NCBI GenBank assembly: GCA_030537455.1
Contig: JAUNMR010000012.1
Coordinates: 39,045-103,044 of the forward strand
Direction: 5' to 3'
DNA length: 64,000 bases
DNA from: Planctomycetia bacterium
GTDB taxonomy: Bacteria > Planctomycetota > Planctomycetia > Pirellulales > Thermoguttaceae
The position numbers were made by a program, and so were the translations under genes. The notes below the pieces were generated by a model. That model saw only the letters and a list, made by a program, of their open reading frames with translations. It was not told the origin of the DNA and did not search any database. Below are positions 9,476 through 17,448 of the stretch, piece by piece (within the stretch, counting starts at the first letter, position 1; every line of letters begins with the position of its first letter).

Positions 9476-10192
9476 ATGCCAGCGACGCCAGTTCGATCCC
9501 AATGTATAGCGCTTCATAGACTGTATTCCTCTTGCTACCTGACGCTTTGTCTTGCGGCTGTTCTTTTATCGAGCGGTTGCGCCTCTCAGCGCGGCAAGCT
9601 CGTCGACACGGACACGCCCGATCGCGTTGGTAGTCATCGCGCCGGGTCGGAAGTCTATGATCCCGCCGCGGAGGTAGCGGTCGCCGAACTTCTGGATCAG
9701 GTCTCTCGTACCCCGATTATGCCAGAAGACACAGGCAGTACCGTGGCACAGATCATGGCGGATCGTGGCGCTCGTCGCGTTTGCTTTATGAACGTAGAAA
9801 ACGCGGGCGGGGAAGAAATGGGCGATATTCGCGAAGATCTTGCGGAGACGATTCGCACTAAGCTTGCTCAGTCAGCGGAGTTTGACCTGGTAGATCAACG
9901 GCTCGTCACCGCGGCGTTACGCGATAGCGGTCTGCGTTTGGACGATCTACTGCTGCCCGAGAAACGCGCGCGTTTTCTGTCTTCTCTGGGTAGTGACGAG
10001 TCGCCGTTCGATTATATCCTCTTTGCGAAGGTGACCACCGCGACTACGCAGGACAACGCCGATTCACAAGTGAAGTATAGCCTGACGTTGGATATCGTTA
10101 ATATTCATACAGGCTCTTCTATTCGCCAGACAGTTGGACTCAAGAAGCATTATAATAAATCGCTTAAGGCGAAGGTCAAGGGACTCTTCTAA
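9476..10192 (+). CDS. LpoB/CsgG-like lipoprotein
   Basis: The first ATG (9476, preceded by GGAAG) gives 238 residues; a longer frame would need a TTG start at 9437. The N-terminus has a lipobox (AAVLLSSGC) near residue 35, so the mature protein is a lipid-anchored lipoprotein. The body resembles the LpoB/FlgO/CsgG-type N-terminal fold: 'VCFMNVENAGGEEMGDIREDLAETIRTKLAQSAEFDLVD' followed by a beta-rich 'YILFAKVTT...YSLTLDIVNIHTGS' segment. In proteobacteria LpoB activates penicillin-binding protein PBP1B; that role is not shown here. It is followed 62 bp later by a transporter-like gene, possibly in the same transcript. Confidence 0.7.
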   Translation: MPATPVRSQCIALHRLYSSCYLTLCLAAVLLSSGCASQRGKLVDTDTPDRVGSHRAGSEVYDPAAEVAVAELLDQVSRTPIMPEDTGSTVAQIMADRGARRVCFMNVENAGGEEMGDIREDLAETIRTKLAQSAEFDLVDQRLVTAALRDSGLRLDDLLLPEKRARFLSSLGSDESPFDYILFAKVTTATTQDNADSQVKYSLTLDIVNIHTGSSIRQTVGLKKHYNKSLKAKVKGLF

Positions 10193-10254
10193 CGCTTTGG
10201 ACGAGAGCGCCTCGAGCGCCTCGATTAATCAGAATTAAAACACAGGTCGTATCG

Positions 10255-11574
10255 ATGAAAACAGCTCGTGTCAATTCTCGCGTTGGGTCTTTTAGCGCCG
10301 ATATAACGAGTCTTTCGGCGTTTACAGTATGTCACTTTGTCGTTGATTTTGTTTGCGCCTTTATTCTGTTTCGTCTGTATGAATCGGAGGCAATCGTTTC
10401 TGGATCGGTTCTTCCGTATTTCATATTATACAACGTGTTAGCGTTTGGTCTGGAATGCATTATCGGACCGTTCTTTAGCCTGAAAAGCGCACGCGCTTGC
10501 TCATGTATTGGTTGTGCGTTACTTATTATGGCGACGTTTGTCGGAATGTTTGTTCAACATTCTCTTGGCGGTATAGAAATTATGCGCCGGGGCGATTCCT
10601 CGAGCCTCATGGCAGAATCGCACTCGATTCAGTTTTTAGTCATACTCGCCATAACGTTAGCGGGTATAGGAAACGCCTTTTTTCACGTTGGGGGCGGTAT
10701 TGACGCGATTAGTCGTAATATAGGTCGCTATTGGCGCGGCGGGGTGTTTATATCCTCTGGCGCTCTGGGAATCCCCCTTGGGGCGATCTATGCTGGTATG
10801 ACGACGTCCTGGTTCTTTTACGTTATTCCAGTGGTTGTCGTAGCATTGTCGGCGCTTTCGATTTGGGCGTTTTGTCGCGTCAACTCGTTGCCGTCTGACG
10901 CTCAGGCGCTGGGAATAGCTACCGATGGCGCAGCCGCCACAGCGTCGGTCGATAATTACGTTCGATCGCGTTATGCATCGCTCTTCGGAGCTCGCGTGCG
11001 CATTGGTCTATTGATTTGTGCGCTTGTCGTGGTCTTATTACGTTCCAGCTTTAGTTTTTTATCTCTGCCCTTCTATTTCACACGTACGACTGCAAGCTTC
11101 TCTCCTTTGCTCATCGCGGTTGCGTTCTTTTTGGGTAAGTTTTTCGGCGGATTTATGGCTGATCTTTTTGGCGCACGCCTGATTGGAGCCCTTTCTCTTG
11201 TGATTTCCGCGTTTTGCTTGTGTTTCGGTCAGGGTGAATTGCCTCTGTACCTTGCGGTGTTCTGCATTAATGTGACCACGTCGATCACAGTTGTGAGCAC
11301 GGTAGCTTGGACACGTGGTCGCGCCGGTCTTGGCTTTGGTCTTACGACCCTAGCGTTCCTCTTGGGTTCTGCCGTTGTGATAGGGGATTTCCACGAGAAC
11401 TGGTTCCAATCCCTTAAGAACGCCGATCTGCTAACGAGTTTCGGTATGCCGGTAGTCATGCTCACTCTGCTTGTTATGGCGACGCTTTTGGTTCTTTCGA
11501 CGCCGAAGACTCACTCGAAAAAACGTCCTGAGCAGTCTGACGCGACGCCTGAGCCGAACAGAGTTGAAGCATGA
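10255..11574 (+). CDS. MFS-like multi-pass membrane protein
   Basis: The 439-residue protein has about 11-12 hydrophobic segments, a central hydrophilic loop (about 218-245) and an MFS-like repeat feel: 'GIGNAFFHVGGGIDAISRN' after TM4, and 'FFLGKFFGGFMADLFGARLIG' after TM8 as a motif-A-like loop. The C-terminus is a charged tail. It is probably a secondary transporter of the major facilitator type; the substrate is unknown. The stop overlaps the next gene by four bases (ATGA), so translational coupling with the small membrane protein is likely. I know no named family for this pair; the linkage is a direct observation. Confidence 0.65.
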   Translation: MKTARVNSRVGSFSADITSLSAFTVCHFVVDFVCAFILFRLYESEAIVSGSVLPYFILYNVLAFGLECIIGPFFSLKSARACSCIGCALLIMATFVGMFVQHSLGGIEIMRRGDSSSLMAESHSIQFLVILAITLAGIGNAFFHVGGGIDAISRNIGRYWRGGVFISSGALGIPLGAIYAGMTTSWFFYVIPVVVVALSALSIWAFCRVNSLPSDAQALGIATDGAAATASVDNYVRSRYASLFGARVRIGLLICALVVVLLRSSFSFLSLPFYFTRTTASFSPLLIAVAFFLGKFFGGFMADLFGARLIGALSLVISAFCLCFGQGELPLYLAVFCINVTTSITVVSTVAWTRGRAGLGFGLTTLAFLLGSAVVIGDFHENWFQSLKNADLLTSFGMPVVMLTLLVMATLLVLSTPKTHSKKRPEQSDATPEPNRVEA

Positions 11575-11951
11575 CTCCTGAGTGTTTGTATCTGCTTATT
11601 GGTCTGTTTAAGGCGCTCTTTGCCACGATCGTCATTGAGACATTCGTGGCGACCTTTTGGTTGGAGCGTTCACCTCGACTCATGACGGTTGTAATTGTCG
11701 CTAACGTTTTGACCAACCCGGCGTTGAATCTTTTGGTTCGCAATTTACCAGACGCGTTTTTTGCAACTGACATGCGTTACTATAGCATGGTTGGCGCTCT
11801 TGAAGCGGTCGTTTGGGCGTTAGAGGCGACAATTTTTTATCGCTTTGGCGGAATACTTTCTTGGAGGCGCGCGCTTTTGTTCTCCCTGAGCCTCAATGGG
11901 GCGTCGTTTCTTTCCGGCTTCCCCCTGGCAGCGCTGGGATACTGGGGTTGA
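11571..11951 (+). CDS. Small four-TM membrane protein
   Basis: This 126-residue protein overlaps the stop of the MFS-like gene by 4 bp. It shows four hydrophobic segments (about 5-27, 36-55, 75-92 and 102-123). Conserved-looking polar features inside or beside them are E23 in the first helix, 'ANVLTNPALN' in the second and 'EAVVWALEATIFY' in the third. I do not recognise a named family. The tight overlap suggests it works together with the upstream carrier, either as a subunit or on the same substrate. No signal peptide other than the first TM is present. Confidence 0.6.
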   Translation: MTPECLYLLIGLFKALFATIVIETFVATFWLERSPRLMTVVIVANVLTNPALNLLVRNLPDAFFATDMRYYSMVGALEAVVWALEATIFYRFGGILSWRRALLFSLSLNGASFLSGFPLAALGYWG

Positions 11952-11993
11952 ACAAGTCTGACGCGTTCGCTTGGAGATTTACAGCGCGTTCGC

Positions 11994-12021
11994 TTTTGAA
12001 TCTCGTGGAAAGCGCTATAAT
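11994..12021 (+). promoter_or_regulatory. Possible promoter of riboflavin synthase
   Basis: TTTTGA (11994-11999), 16 nt and a perfect TATAAT (12016-12021) stand about 95 bp before the ribE start. The -35 box is poor. I saw no FMN riboswitch signature in the leader. Confidence 0.35.
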
Positions 12022-12114
12022 TAACACATGTAGAGCCTTGTGGCGCTCTTGCGCCTTATGTTAGAATCACAAGAGCGCTAGAGAGACGCTAAAACCATAA
12101 TAAAGGAGCGTTTG

Positions 12115-12717
12115 ATGTTTTCAGGAATCGTAGAGTCATTGGGAACAGTCGCCAAGATCGTACGCGATGGCGAGGTTTATACGTTTGAGATCGAAACGCC
12201 CGCCCTGGCGCAGGAAGTAAACGTTTCTGACAGCGTTGCGATTAATGGCGTTTGTCTCACAGTTGTTTCGAAAAGCGCGACGACATTGTCTTTCCAGGCG
12301 GTTCCCGAAACCCTTTCTCGCACGAACCTTGGCGAACTTTCCGAGGGCTCGCCGGTGAACCTGGAACGTGCGCTTGCTGTTAACGCGCGCCTTGGCGGTC
12401 ATTTCGTAAGCGGTCACGTTGACGGTCAGGCGACGCTTGAAAGTATCGTCGACCACAATGGCGAATGCGCAGATTACTATTTCCGCATCGACAAATCGTT
12501 AGCGAAGAATATGGCGAGCAAAGGTTCTGTCGCAGTTGACGGCGTGAGTCTGACGTTGGTGCGTTGCGAACCGGAACTCTTTAGCGTGGCGCTGATTCCC
12601 TTTACCCTTGCCGCAACGACCCTTGGACACAAAAAGATCGGCGATAAGGTCAATATCGAGACGGATATCCTGTCGAAATATGTGCAACGCCTCATGGAAG
12701 CGCAGGAATGGAATTGA
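12115..12717 (+). CDS. ribE: Riboflavin synthase, alpha chain
   Basis: Starting at ATG 12115 (AAAGGAG at 12102-12108, seven nt upstream) the protein is 200 residues, the usual length. It begins MFSGIVESLG, as riboflavin synthases do, and has the two tandem lumazine-binding barrels: the first with NGVCLTVV and ending near 95, the second starting at about 97 with GGHFVSGHVDG and containing DGVSLTLV. It dismutates two 6,7-dimethyl-8-ribityllumazine molecules into riboflavin plus the pyrimidinedione substrate. The gene stands alone here; ribBA, ribD and ribH are not in the window. A terminator follows within 65 bp. Confidence 0.96.
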   Translation: MFSGIVESLGTVAKIVRDGEVYTFEIETPALAQEVNVSDSVAINGVCLTVVSKSATTLSFQAVPETLSRTNLGELSEGSPVNLERALAVNARLGGHFVSGHVDGQATLESIVDHNGECADYYFRIDKSLAKNMASKGSVAVDGVSLTLVRCEPELFSVALIPFTLAATTLGHKKIGDKVNIETDILSKYVQRLMEAQEWN

Positions 12718-12777
12718 TTCCCTGCGTAACGTCTCGTCACATTCTGCGTAAAGTCCCGTATTGTCAGGAATTTTGTT

Positions 12778-12817
12778 GAGAACGCTTTGTGAAGGTCGCA
12801 TTGCGTTCTCTCTCTTT
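12778..12817 (+). terminator. Terminator after ribE
   Basis: GAGAACGC (12778-12785) pairs with GCGTTCTC (12803-12810), followed by TCTCTTT. It lies 60 bp after the ribE stop. A TATAAT follows at 12819-12824 but lacks a matching -35 box. Confidence 0.6.
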
Positions 12818-12946
12818 ATATAATGGGAACTATATACGCAGATTTCAGCTTGCGCGTCACGGCGACGTAGAAACGTCCGCGGCGGCGCACACAATATTTA
12901 TTAATCGAAGTCCTTTCACTCTCTGAGATTGCAAAAAGGAGTCGCG

Positions 12947-15112
12947 ATGCGGAATCGAAACATTATGACGAAGTCGATAGCAGCGAGTCTATCGTTAATC
13001 CTTTTAGGGATTGGGTTCTCTATGGCACAGAGCGCCGAGAATTCTTCTGACACAACGTCAGCTTTGACGACGTTTTACGTTTCTGCGACCGGCTCCGATG
13101 AGAATAGCGGCCTTTCTACAACGGACGCCTTTGCCACCGTGACGCGTGCGCGTAACGCGATCCGTGAATCTCGTACCGGCGATACAAGTAAGCGTTGCGT
13201 TGTCGTCATTAGCGAGGGCGAGTACCCTCAGCCGGAGACGCTTGTACTCGGCGATGAAGACAGTAATACGGAATATGTAGGCGAGGGCGCCGGCGCGGTT
13301 CTCTCGGGCGGTATTCGCTTCCAATTTCAACGTCTCGCGTCAGCAGCGGAGAAGGAACTATTCCCCGCTAACGACGCTGAAATTTGGGTCTATGATTTAC
13401 CCAAAGTTGACGACGCGCCGCTATTCTTCGAACAGCTCTTTGTCAATGGTCGTCGCGCCGTGCGTTCGCGCTTTCCTAACGACGGCTTTCTGATCCCGGA
13501 GTCGATTTGGGAAGAATTTCCCATGAATCCTCAAACTCGTAGCGTCGACCATGCGGTCACGCCTCAGGAACTGCGTGCACGCACTGGTGATCTGGACGAC
13601 CTAAAACTAGAGGAAGCATCGACGGAAGTCCTGAGTTTTGCTCAGTTTATAGTACACCATAACTGGGACACAACGCGTCGCATTATCCGCTCCTATGACA
13701 AAGAGACTCGGGCGCTACGCTGCGAGGGCGTGCCGATGAAAAGTTGGAATCCATGGCGTGATTCTTCGCTCTATTACCTCGAGAACCTCCCCATGGCGTT
13801 CGACCAGCCCGGCGAATGGTTTTACGACGGCGTTAATGAACGAGTGTTTTACCGTCCGTTAGAAGGCGAGCAGCTGAATCAAACGTCTTTTATCGCTCCG
13901 GTCAGCGGCTTGAATTGCTTACTTGACATTAACGGCTCGAAAGTTGGGGTTGACGAGGCCAAAAAGACGACGTCGATTCGCTTTAGAAACGTTCAGTTCT
14001 CTTATACCGACGCTGCTAGCGGTAATACGCAGGTCAAACCAGGCGTCTCTGGACATGGTCCGACTCAATTCGAACCGCTACAAGCGGCGGCCTTTACCAC
14101 GGGCACAGTTCGCATTAGTAACGCGTCTGATATTATTTTTGAGCGTTGCCGCGTTAAGAGCACAGGCGAGTACGCCTTTGTCATTATGGACTGTAGCGAT
14201 TGCCAAATAATTCGCACCGACATGGAAGACCTTGGCGCAGGCGGCGTGCGCATTGGCGACGGTTCAATGGATCGCCACAATCAAGTAGTGAACTGTAACA
14301 TCGTTCACGGCGGGCGTTTCTTTGCTTCAGGAACAGCGGTGTGGATCGGTCAAAATACCGAGGATACCTTGATTTTGCACAATGAAATAGCCGACTTCTT
14401 TTACACCGGCGTTTCAGCAGGTTGGGTTTGGGGATATAACGGCGGTCATGCTTTCCGTAACTGTATAGAATATAACCATATCCATCATATTGGTCAGGGC
14501 GCTCTTGCTGATATGGGCGGCGTTTATACGTTGGGTCGCTCCACCGGTACGCGTGTTTGCAATAACGTAATTCATGACGTCGATTCCTATGGTTACGGCG
14601 GTTGGGGACTGTACCCCGACGAAGGTTCCGAGGGTATTCTCTTTGAGAACAACCTCGTTTACGACGTGACCGACGGTTCCTTCCATCAGCATTATGGCAA
14701 AGAGAATATTTTGCGTAATAACATTCTAGCGCGCAGTAAAAAGAATCCGGCTAAACCGGATCAGCCCGCACATCAGATTGCCGTGTCGCGTATTGAAGAC
14801 CATCTCTCCGTAACAATCGAGCGTAATATCATTTACTGGAAGGACGGCGTTGCTCTGGGGTATAACGCTAATAACGCCAAGGTCGTCTACGATTCCAACC
14901 TTTGGTATAACGCTACCTCCGATGCAACATTCGGCGGTCTGTCCCACGAAGAATGGGTCAAGACCACCGGTAAAGACGTTAATGGAATCGTGGCAGATCC
15001 GCTCTTTGTCGACCCTGACGCGAACGACTTCCGTCTCAAGAGCGGTTCTCCTGCGCAGAAGATCGGTTTCGTGCCGTTCGACTACACCCAAGCGGGGGTG
15101 CAGCCCGAGTAA
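12947..15112 (+). CDS. Secreted beta-helix glycoside hydrolase, GH141-like
   Basis: ATG 12947 has AAGGAG at 12934-12939 and gives 721 residues with a signal peptide (MRNRNIMTKSIAASLSLILLGIGFSMAQSAE). The mature start FYVSATGSDENSGLS...AFATVTRARNAIRE and the segment LFVNGRRAVRSRFPNDG are the entry pattern of large right-handed beta-helix hydrolases that I associate with GH141 (fucosidase/xylanase activities in gut Bacteroides). The middle (about 390-620) is a run of N/I/V-rich coils such as NQVVNCNIVHGGRFF and NCIEYNHIHHIGQGAL. It is probably exported and active on plant or algal glycans. Family assignment within beta-helix enzymes is the uncertain part. A strong terminator follows. Confidence 0.75.
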   Translation: MRNRNIMTKSIAASLSLILLGIGFSMAQSAENSSDTTSALTTFYVSATGSDENSGLSTTDAFATVTRARNAIRESRTGDTSKRCVVVISEGEYPQPETLVLGDEDSNTEYVGEGAGAVLSGGIRFQFQRLASAAEKELFPANDAEIWVYDLPKVDDAPLFFEQLFVNGRRAVRSRFPNDGFLIPESIWEEFPMNPQTRSVDHAVTPQELRARTGDLDDLKLEEASTEVLSFAQFIVHHNWDTTRRIIRSYDKETRALRCEGVPMKSWNPWRDSSLYYLENLPMAFDQPGEWFYDGVNERVFYRPLEGEQLNQTSFIAPVSGLNCLLDINGSKVGVDEAKKTTSIRFRNVQFSYTDAASGNTQVKPGVSGHGPTQFEPLQAAAFTTGTVRISNASDIIFERCRVKSTGEYAFVIMDCSDCQIIRTDMEDLGAGGVRIGDGSMDRHNQVVNCNIVHGGRFFASGTAVWIGQNTEDTLILHNEIADFFYTGVSAGWVWGYNGGHAFRNCIEYNHIHHIGQGALADMGGVYTLGRSTGTRVCNNVIHDVDSYGYGGWGLYPDEGSEGILFENNLVYDVTDGSFHQHYGKENILRNNILARSKKNPAKPDQPAHQIAVSRIEDHLSVTIERNIIYWKDGVALGYNANNAKVVYDSNLWYNATSDATFGGLSHEEWVKTTGKDVNGIVADPLFVDPDANDFRLKSGSPAQKIGFVPFDYTQAGVQPE

Positions 15113-15167
15113 ACTTGTGTCTACGTTAACCTTTGTCTGCTAGTCGCTTCGTCGTGAAATCAACGAC

Positions 15168-15217
15168 GCCGGAACAGTTTGTCTCAATTGGTCTAAACTG
15201 TTCCGGCGCTCTTTTTT
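15168..15217 (+). terminator. Strong rho-independent terminator
   Basis: GCCGGAACAGTTT (15168-15180) pairs perfectly (13 bp) with AAACTGTTCCGGC (15195-15207), followed by GCTCTTTTTT. It separates the GH141-like gene from the convergent Ogt gene. Confidence 0.85.
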
Positions 15218-15243
15218 GTAGATAACTTCTCGATGATTTGAAC

Positions 15244-15777
15244 TTAGAGCGCTGTATCACGTTTGGGAATAAAGAACTGTGATATATCGGCGTTTTCTAA
15301 AGTGAGTAATTTAAGCTTTTTATCAATGCCAGCGGCATAGCCAGTGAGGCTGCCGTTTGTCGCTACGACGCGGTGGCATGGGATTATGATCGAGATAGAG
15401 TTATGCGCAACAGCGGCTCCGACGGCTTGCGCAGACATTTTCTCTAAACCTTTTTGTTTTGCGATGTTATCAGCAATTTGTCCATAGGTCATTGTTTGAC
15501 CATAGGGAATGGCGAGCATGATATCCCAGACACGTTTGCGAAACTCGGTGGTTCTCATTTGAAGTTTGGGAGTAAAATTCGGCGCCTTCCCGGTGAAGTA
15601 GACGTCTAGCCAATGTACGGCGTCCTCGAAAACCGGAAGTTGTTTTTCACGAAATTCTCCAGACAGAACGTCGGCAAAGTATTTCTGCTTGTCGAACCAC
15701 AGACCAATGATCGCGTCTCCATCGGACGCCAGTGTAATACCTCCCAATGGCGAATCGTAGTGATAAGTGTAATCCAT
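15244..15777 (-). CDS. ogt: Methylated-DNA--protein-cysteine methyltransferase
   Basis: This 177-residue cytoplasmic protein is full length for Ogt. The C-terminal domain has PYGQTMTYGQIA (91-102), the helix-turn-helix region with VGAAVAHN (119-126), and the active site IPCHRVV with acceptor Cys134. It repairs O6-alkylguanine and O4-alkylthymine by transferring the alkyl group to its own cysteine. GGAG precedes ATG at 15777. No adaptive-response AraC domain is fused. The gene is convergent with the GH141-like gene and separated from the minus-strand phosphoesterases upstream by a terminator, so it is probably transcribed alone. Confidence 0.94.
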   Translation of the reverse strand: MDYTYHYDSPLGGITLASDGDAIIGLWFDKQKYFADVLSGEFREKQLPVFEDAVHWLDVYFTGKAPNFTPKLQMRTTEFRKRVWDIMLAIPYGQTMTYGQIADNIAKQKGLEKMSAQAVGAAVAHNSISIIIPCHRVVATNGSLTGYAAGIDKKLKLLTLENADISQFFIPKRDTAL

Positions 15778-15834
15778 GTTTGTCTCCAGTGGAGGAATAT
15801 TATAGTCGCTTTGTAAACGTTGCCCGTCATGTCT

Positions 15835-15887
15835 AAAAAAAGGCGTATTTACCCGTTCCCCAAGGAAGGAATCAGAGTAAATACGCC
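15835..15887 (-). terminator. Rho-independent terminator of the distal metallophosphoesterase gene
   Basis: GGCGTATTTAC (15842-15852) pairs with GTAAATACGCC (15877-15887). On the minus strand the stem is followed by seven T (the A run at 15835-15841). It ends the gene at 15923-17329. Confidence 0.8.
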
Positions 15888-15922
15888 CAATTCGTTGAGA
15901 ACGAATAATTTGTCGCTTGGTC

Positions 15923-17329
15923 TTAGAACCTCGGCTTAATTGTCCAGGTTCCTAAGACGGACTTGTCGGCGAGTTTTTCACATGTCACCACAAGTTCTTT
16001 GGAGTTCGCTTCGGCATGAATGCAAGTAGCGTTTTCTTGGAGTAGCGGACCACCTCCAGTGAGTTGCGCCCATGGACGTTCAGAGGTAGGCTCGGCATAG
16101 GTAAACTTGTGCCGGTGCGCGGTAATGAGCATTTGTATGCCGCTTCTATCGAAGATCGGTCCCCAAGTCTTTGAGATAATTTCACTATAAGGAATCCATT
16201 TGAGTCCCTTTGGTTTCTTTGCGTTTTCTTTTGGGGCGACGTCAAAGAGTGGAATGTGGCAAAACGCCAGGAGATAAGGCGCGTTCGCAATATCCGGACG
16301 CTTTAAGACAGACTCTAACCACGCGGCTTGTAGTTCGCGGTAAGGTTCAGCGCTTGAAATATTCTGACACTTTTCAGCGGAATCAGGCGCGGTCTCTGCC
16401 GTGTCTAGTATGATCATGGCGAGTGGACCACGACGTAAGGCGTAATTGTATCCGAGCGGTCTGAACTTTAAGTCCTCGTGAATCCACGGGGTGAAGATTT
16501 GCGAAAACTTATGCGCCCAGGGTCCCCAACGGTCGTGATTCCCTTTGGCGAGAATGAGGTGACGTTCCGCGGCGTAAGGCATATCACAGGGGTTGGCGAC
16601 GGCGGTTTTGAGGATCGTCGAGGAGGGATAGCGATGACAAAGGTCGCCGTTCCACACGAGCATGTCAGGCTTAAGTTCGTCGAATCGTTCGAAGAGAGCC
16701 TTGATTGTCGAGATCTGATTGTGCGTGTCGTTTAGTACGGCAAATGAAACGTTTTCTTCGTTTGGACCGGCGGTTTTGAAGGAATAGACTTCGCTGTACT
16801 GCGGTTCAGAAATCGTTTTATTGTATGCAGTAGTGTAATGAAAGGCACAAGTGGCGGTACGATAATAGTAGCGCGTGTTCGGTCTCAAACCGGTCATTCT
16901 TGCGCAGATAAAATCCTCCTCATAGGGATTGAGACCGAATTGGGAATTTCTCGCCACTTTTCCTAGATTTGGCGTTTCGCCATATTCGACCCAGCCAGTT
17001 GCCGGCAGGTTAAGCGCCCAGACGACCGACGCGCTTGTCTCCGCGACGTTTTGGAGGATCGGATATGACCACGCATAACTACCGGTACTTGGGTCGAAGA
17101 TTTTACTATTCGGCTCCGGCGTGGGGTAAAGTAACTCACGTGGATTCGAAGGCACAACGCCGGGCGGTAGTTCATCGATTTCATAGGCGTCGGCTTCGAC
17201 ATTTGTCGCGAGAATGGCGCTGGTCATGCCGACAGTGGAGGCAGATTTTAGGAAGGCGCGTCTGTCGAGGGACGTTCTGTTGCCGTTTGCAGAGGTTCTT
17301 CTTTTAAATAAAGACGGTAGGAAAGACAT
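15923..17329 (-). CDS. Tat-exported calcineurin-like metallophosphoesterase (copy 1)
   Basis: The first ATG (17329) gives 468 residues; the longer frame needs a TTG start. The leader has a twin-arginine motif (DRRAFLKSA, RR at 23-24) and a hydrophobic stretch, so export in folded form is expected. An N-terminal fibronectin-like domain (about 85-190), like that of purple acid phosphatases, precedes the phosphoesterase core. Metal motifs are NDTHN (D201, H203), NGDLCH (D229), KGNHDR (N264, H265), FCHIP and TAHRH. The second position of the GDxxD-type motif is changed to Cys-His. It is probably a periplasmic phosphomono- or diesterase. It is paralogous to the next gene upstream (105 bp away). 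Confidence 0.85.
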   Translation of the reverse strand: MSFLPSLFKRRTSANGNRTSLDRRAFLKSASTVGMTSAILATNVEADAYEIDELPPGVVPSNPRELLYPTPEPNSKIFDPSTGSYAWSYPILQNVAETSASVVWALNLPATGWVEYGETPNLGKVARNSQFGLNPYEEDFICARMTGLRPNTRYYYRTATCAFHYTTAYNKTISEPQYSEVYSFKTAGPNEENVSFAVLNDTHNQISTIKALFERFDELKPDMLVWNGDLCHRYPSSTILKTAVANPCDMPYAAERHLILAKGNHDRWGPWAHKFSQIFTPWIHEDLKFRPLGYNYALRRGPLAMIILDTAETAPDSAEKCQNISSAEPYRELQAAWLESVLKRPDIANAPYLLAFCHIPLFDVAPKENAKKPKGLKWIPYSEIISKTWGPIFDRSGIQMLITAHRHKFTYAEPTSERPWAQLTGGGPLLQENATCIHAEANSKELVVTCEKLADKSVLGTWTIKPRF

Positions 17330-17371
17330 AACGTAAGCTCGCAATGCGTATAATGATGTGTACGGAATCTT

Positions 17372-17419
17372 AAAAAGGCGCGTGAACCGACCTTTGTATT
17401 GAACGGTCAGTCACGCGCC
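17372..17419 (-). terminator. Terminator between the two phosphoesterase paralogs
   Basis: GGCGCGTGA (17377-17385) pairs with TCACGCGCC (17411-17419). On the minus strand five T follow (A run 17372-17376). The two paralogs are therefore probably separate transcripts. Confidence 0.72.
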
Positions 17420-17448
17420 AGTGAGGTCATTACGCTATCGTCTTGAAA

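Noticed and set aside
11952..12114. FMN riboswitch before ribE
   Set aside because: I looked for the conserved AGGGGCA/GAGG-type RFN pattern and did not find it; only promoter-like boxes are visible.
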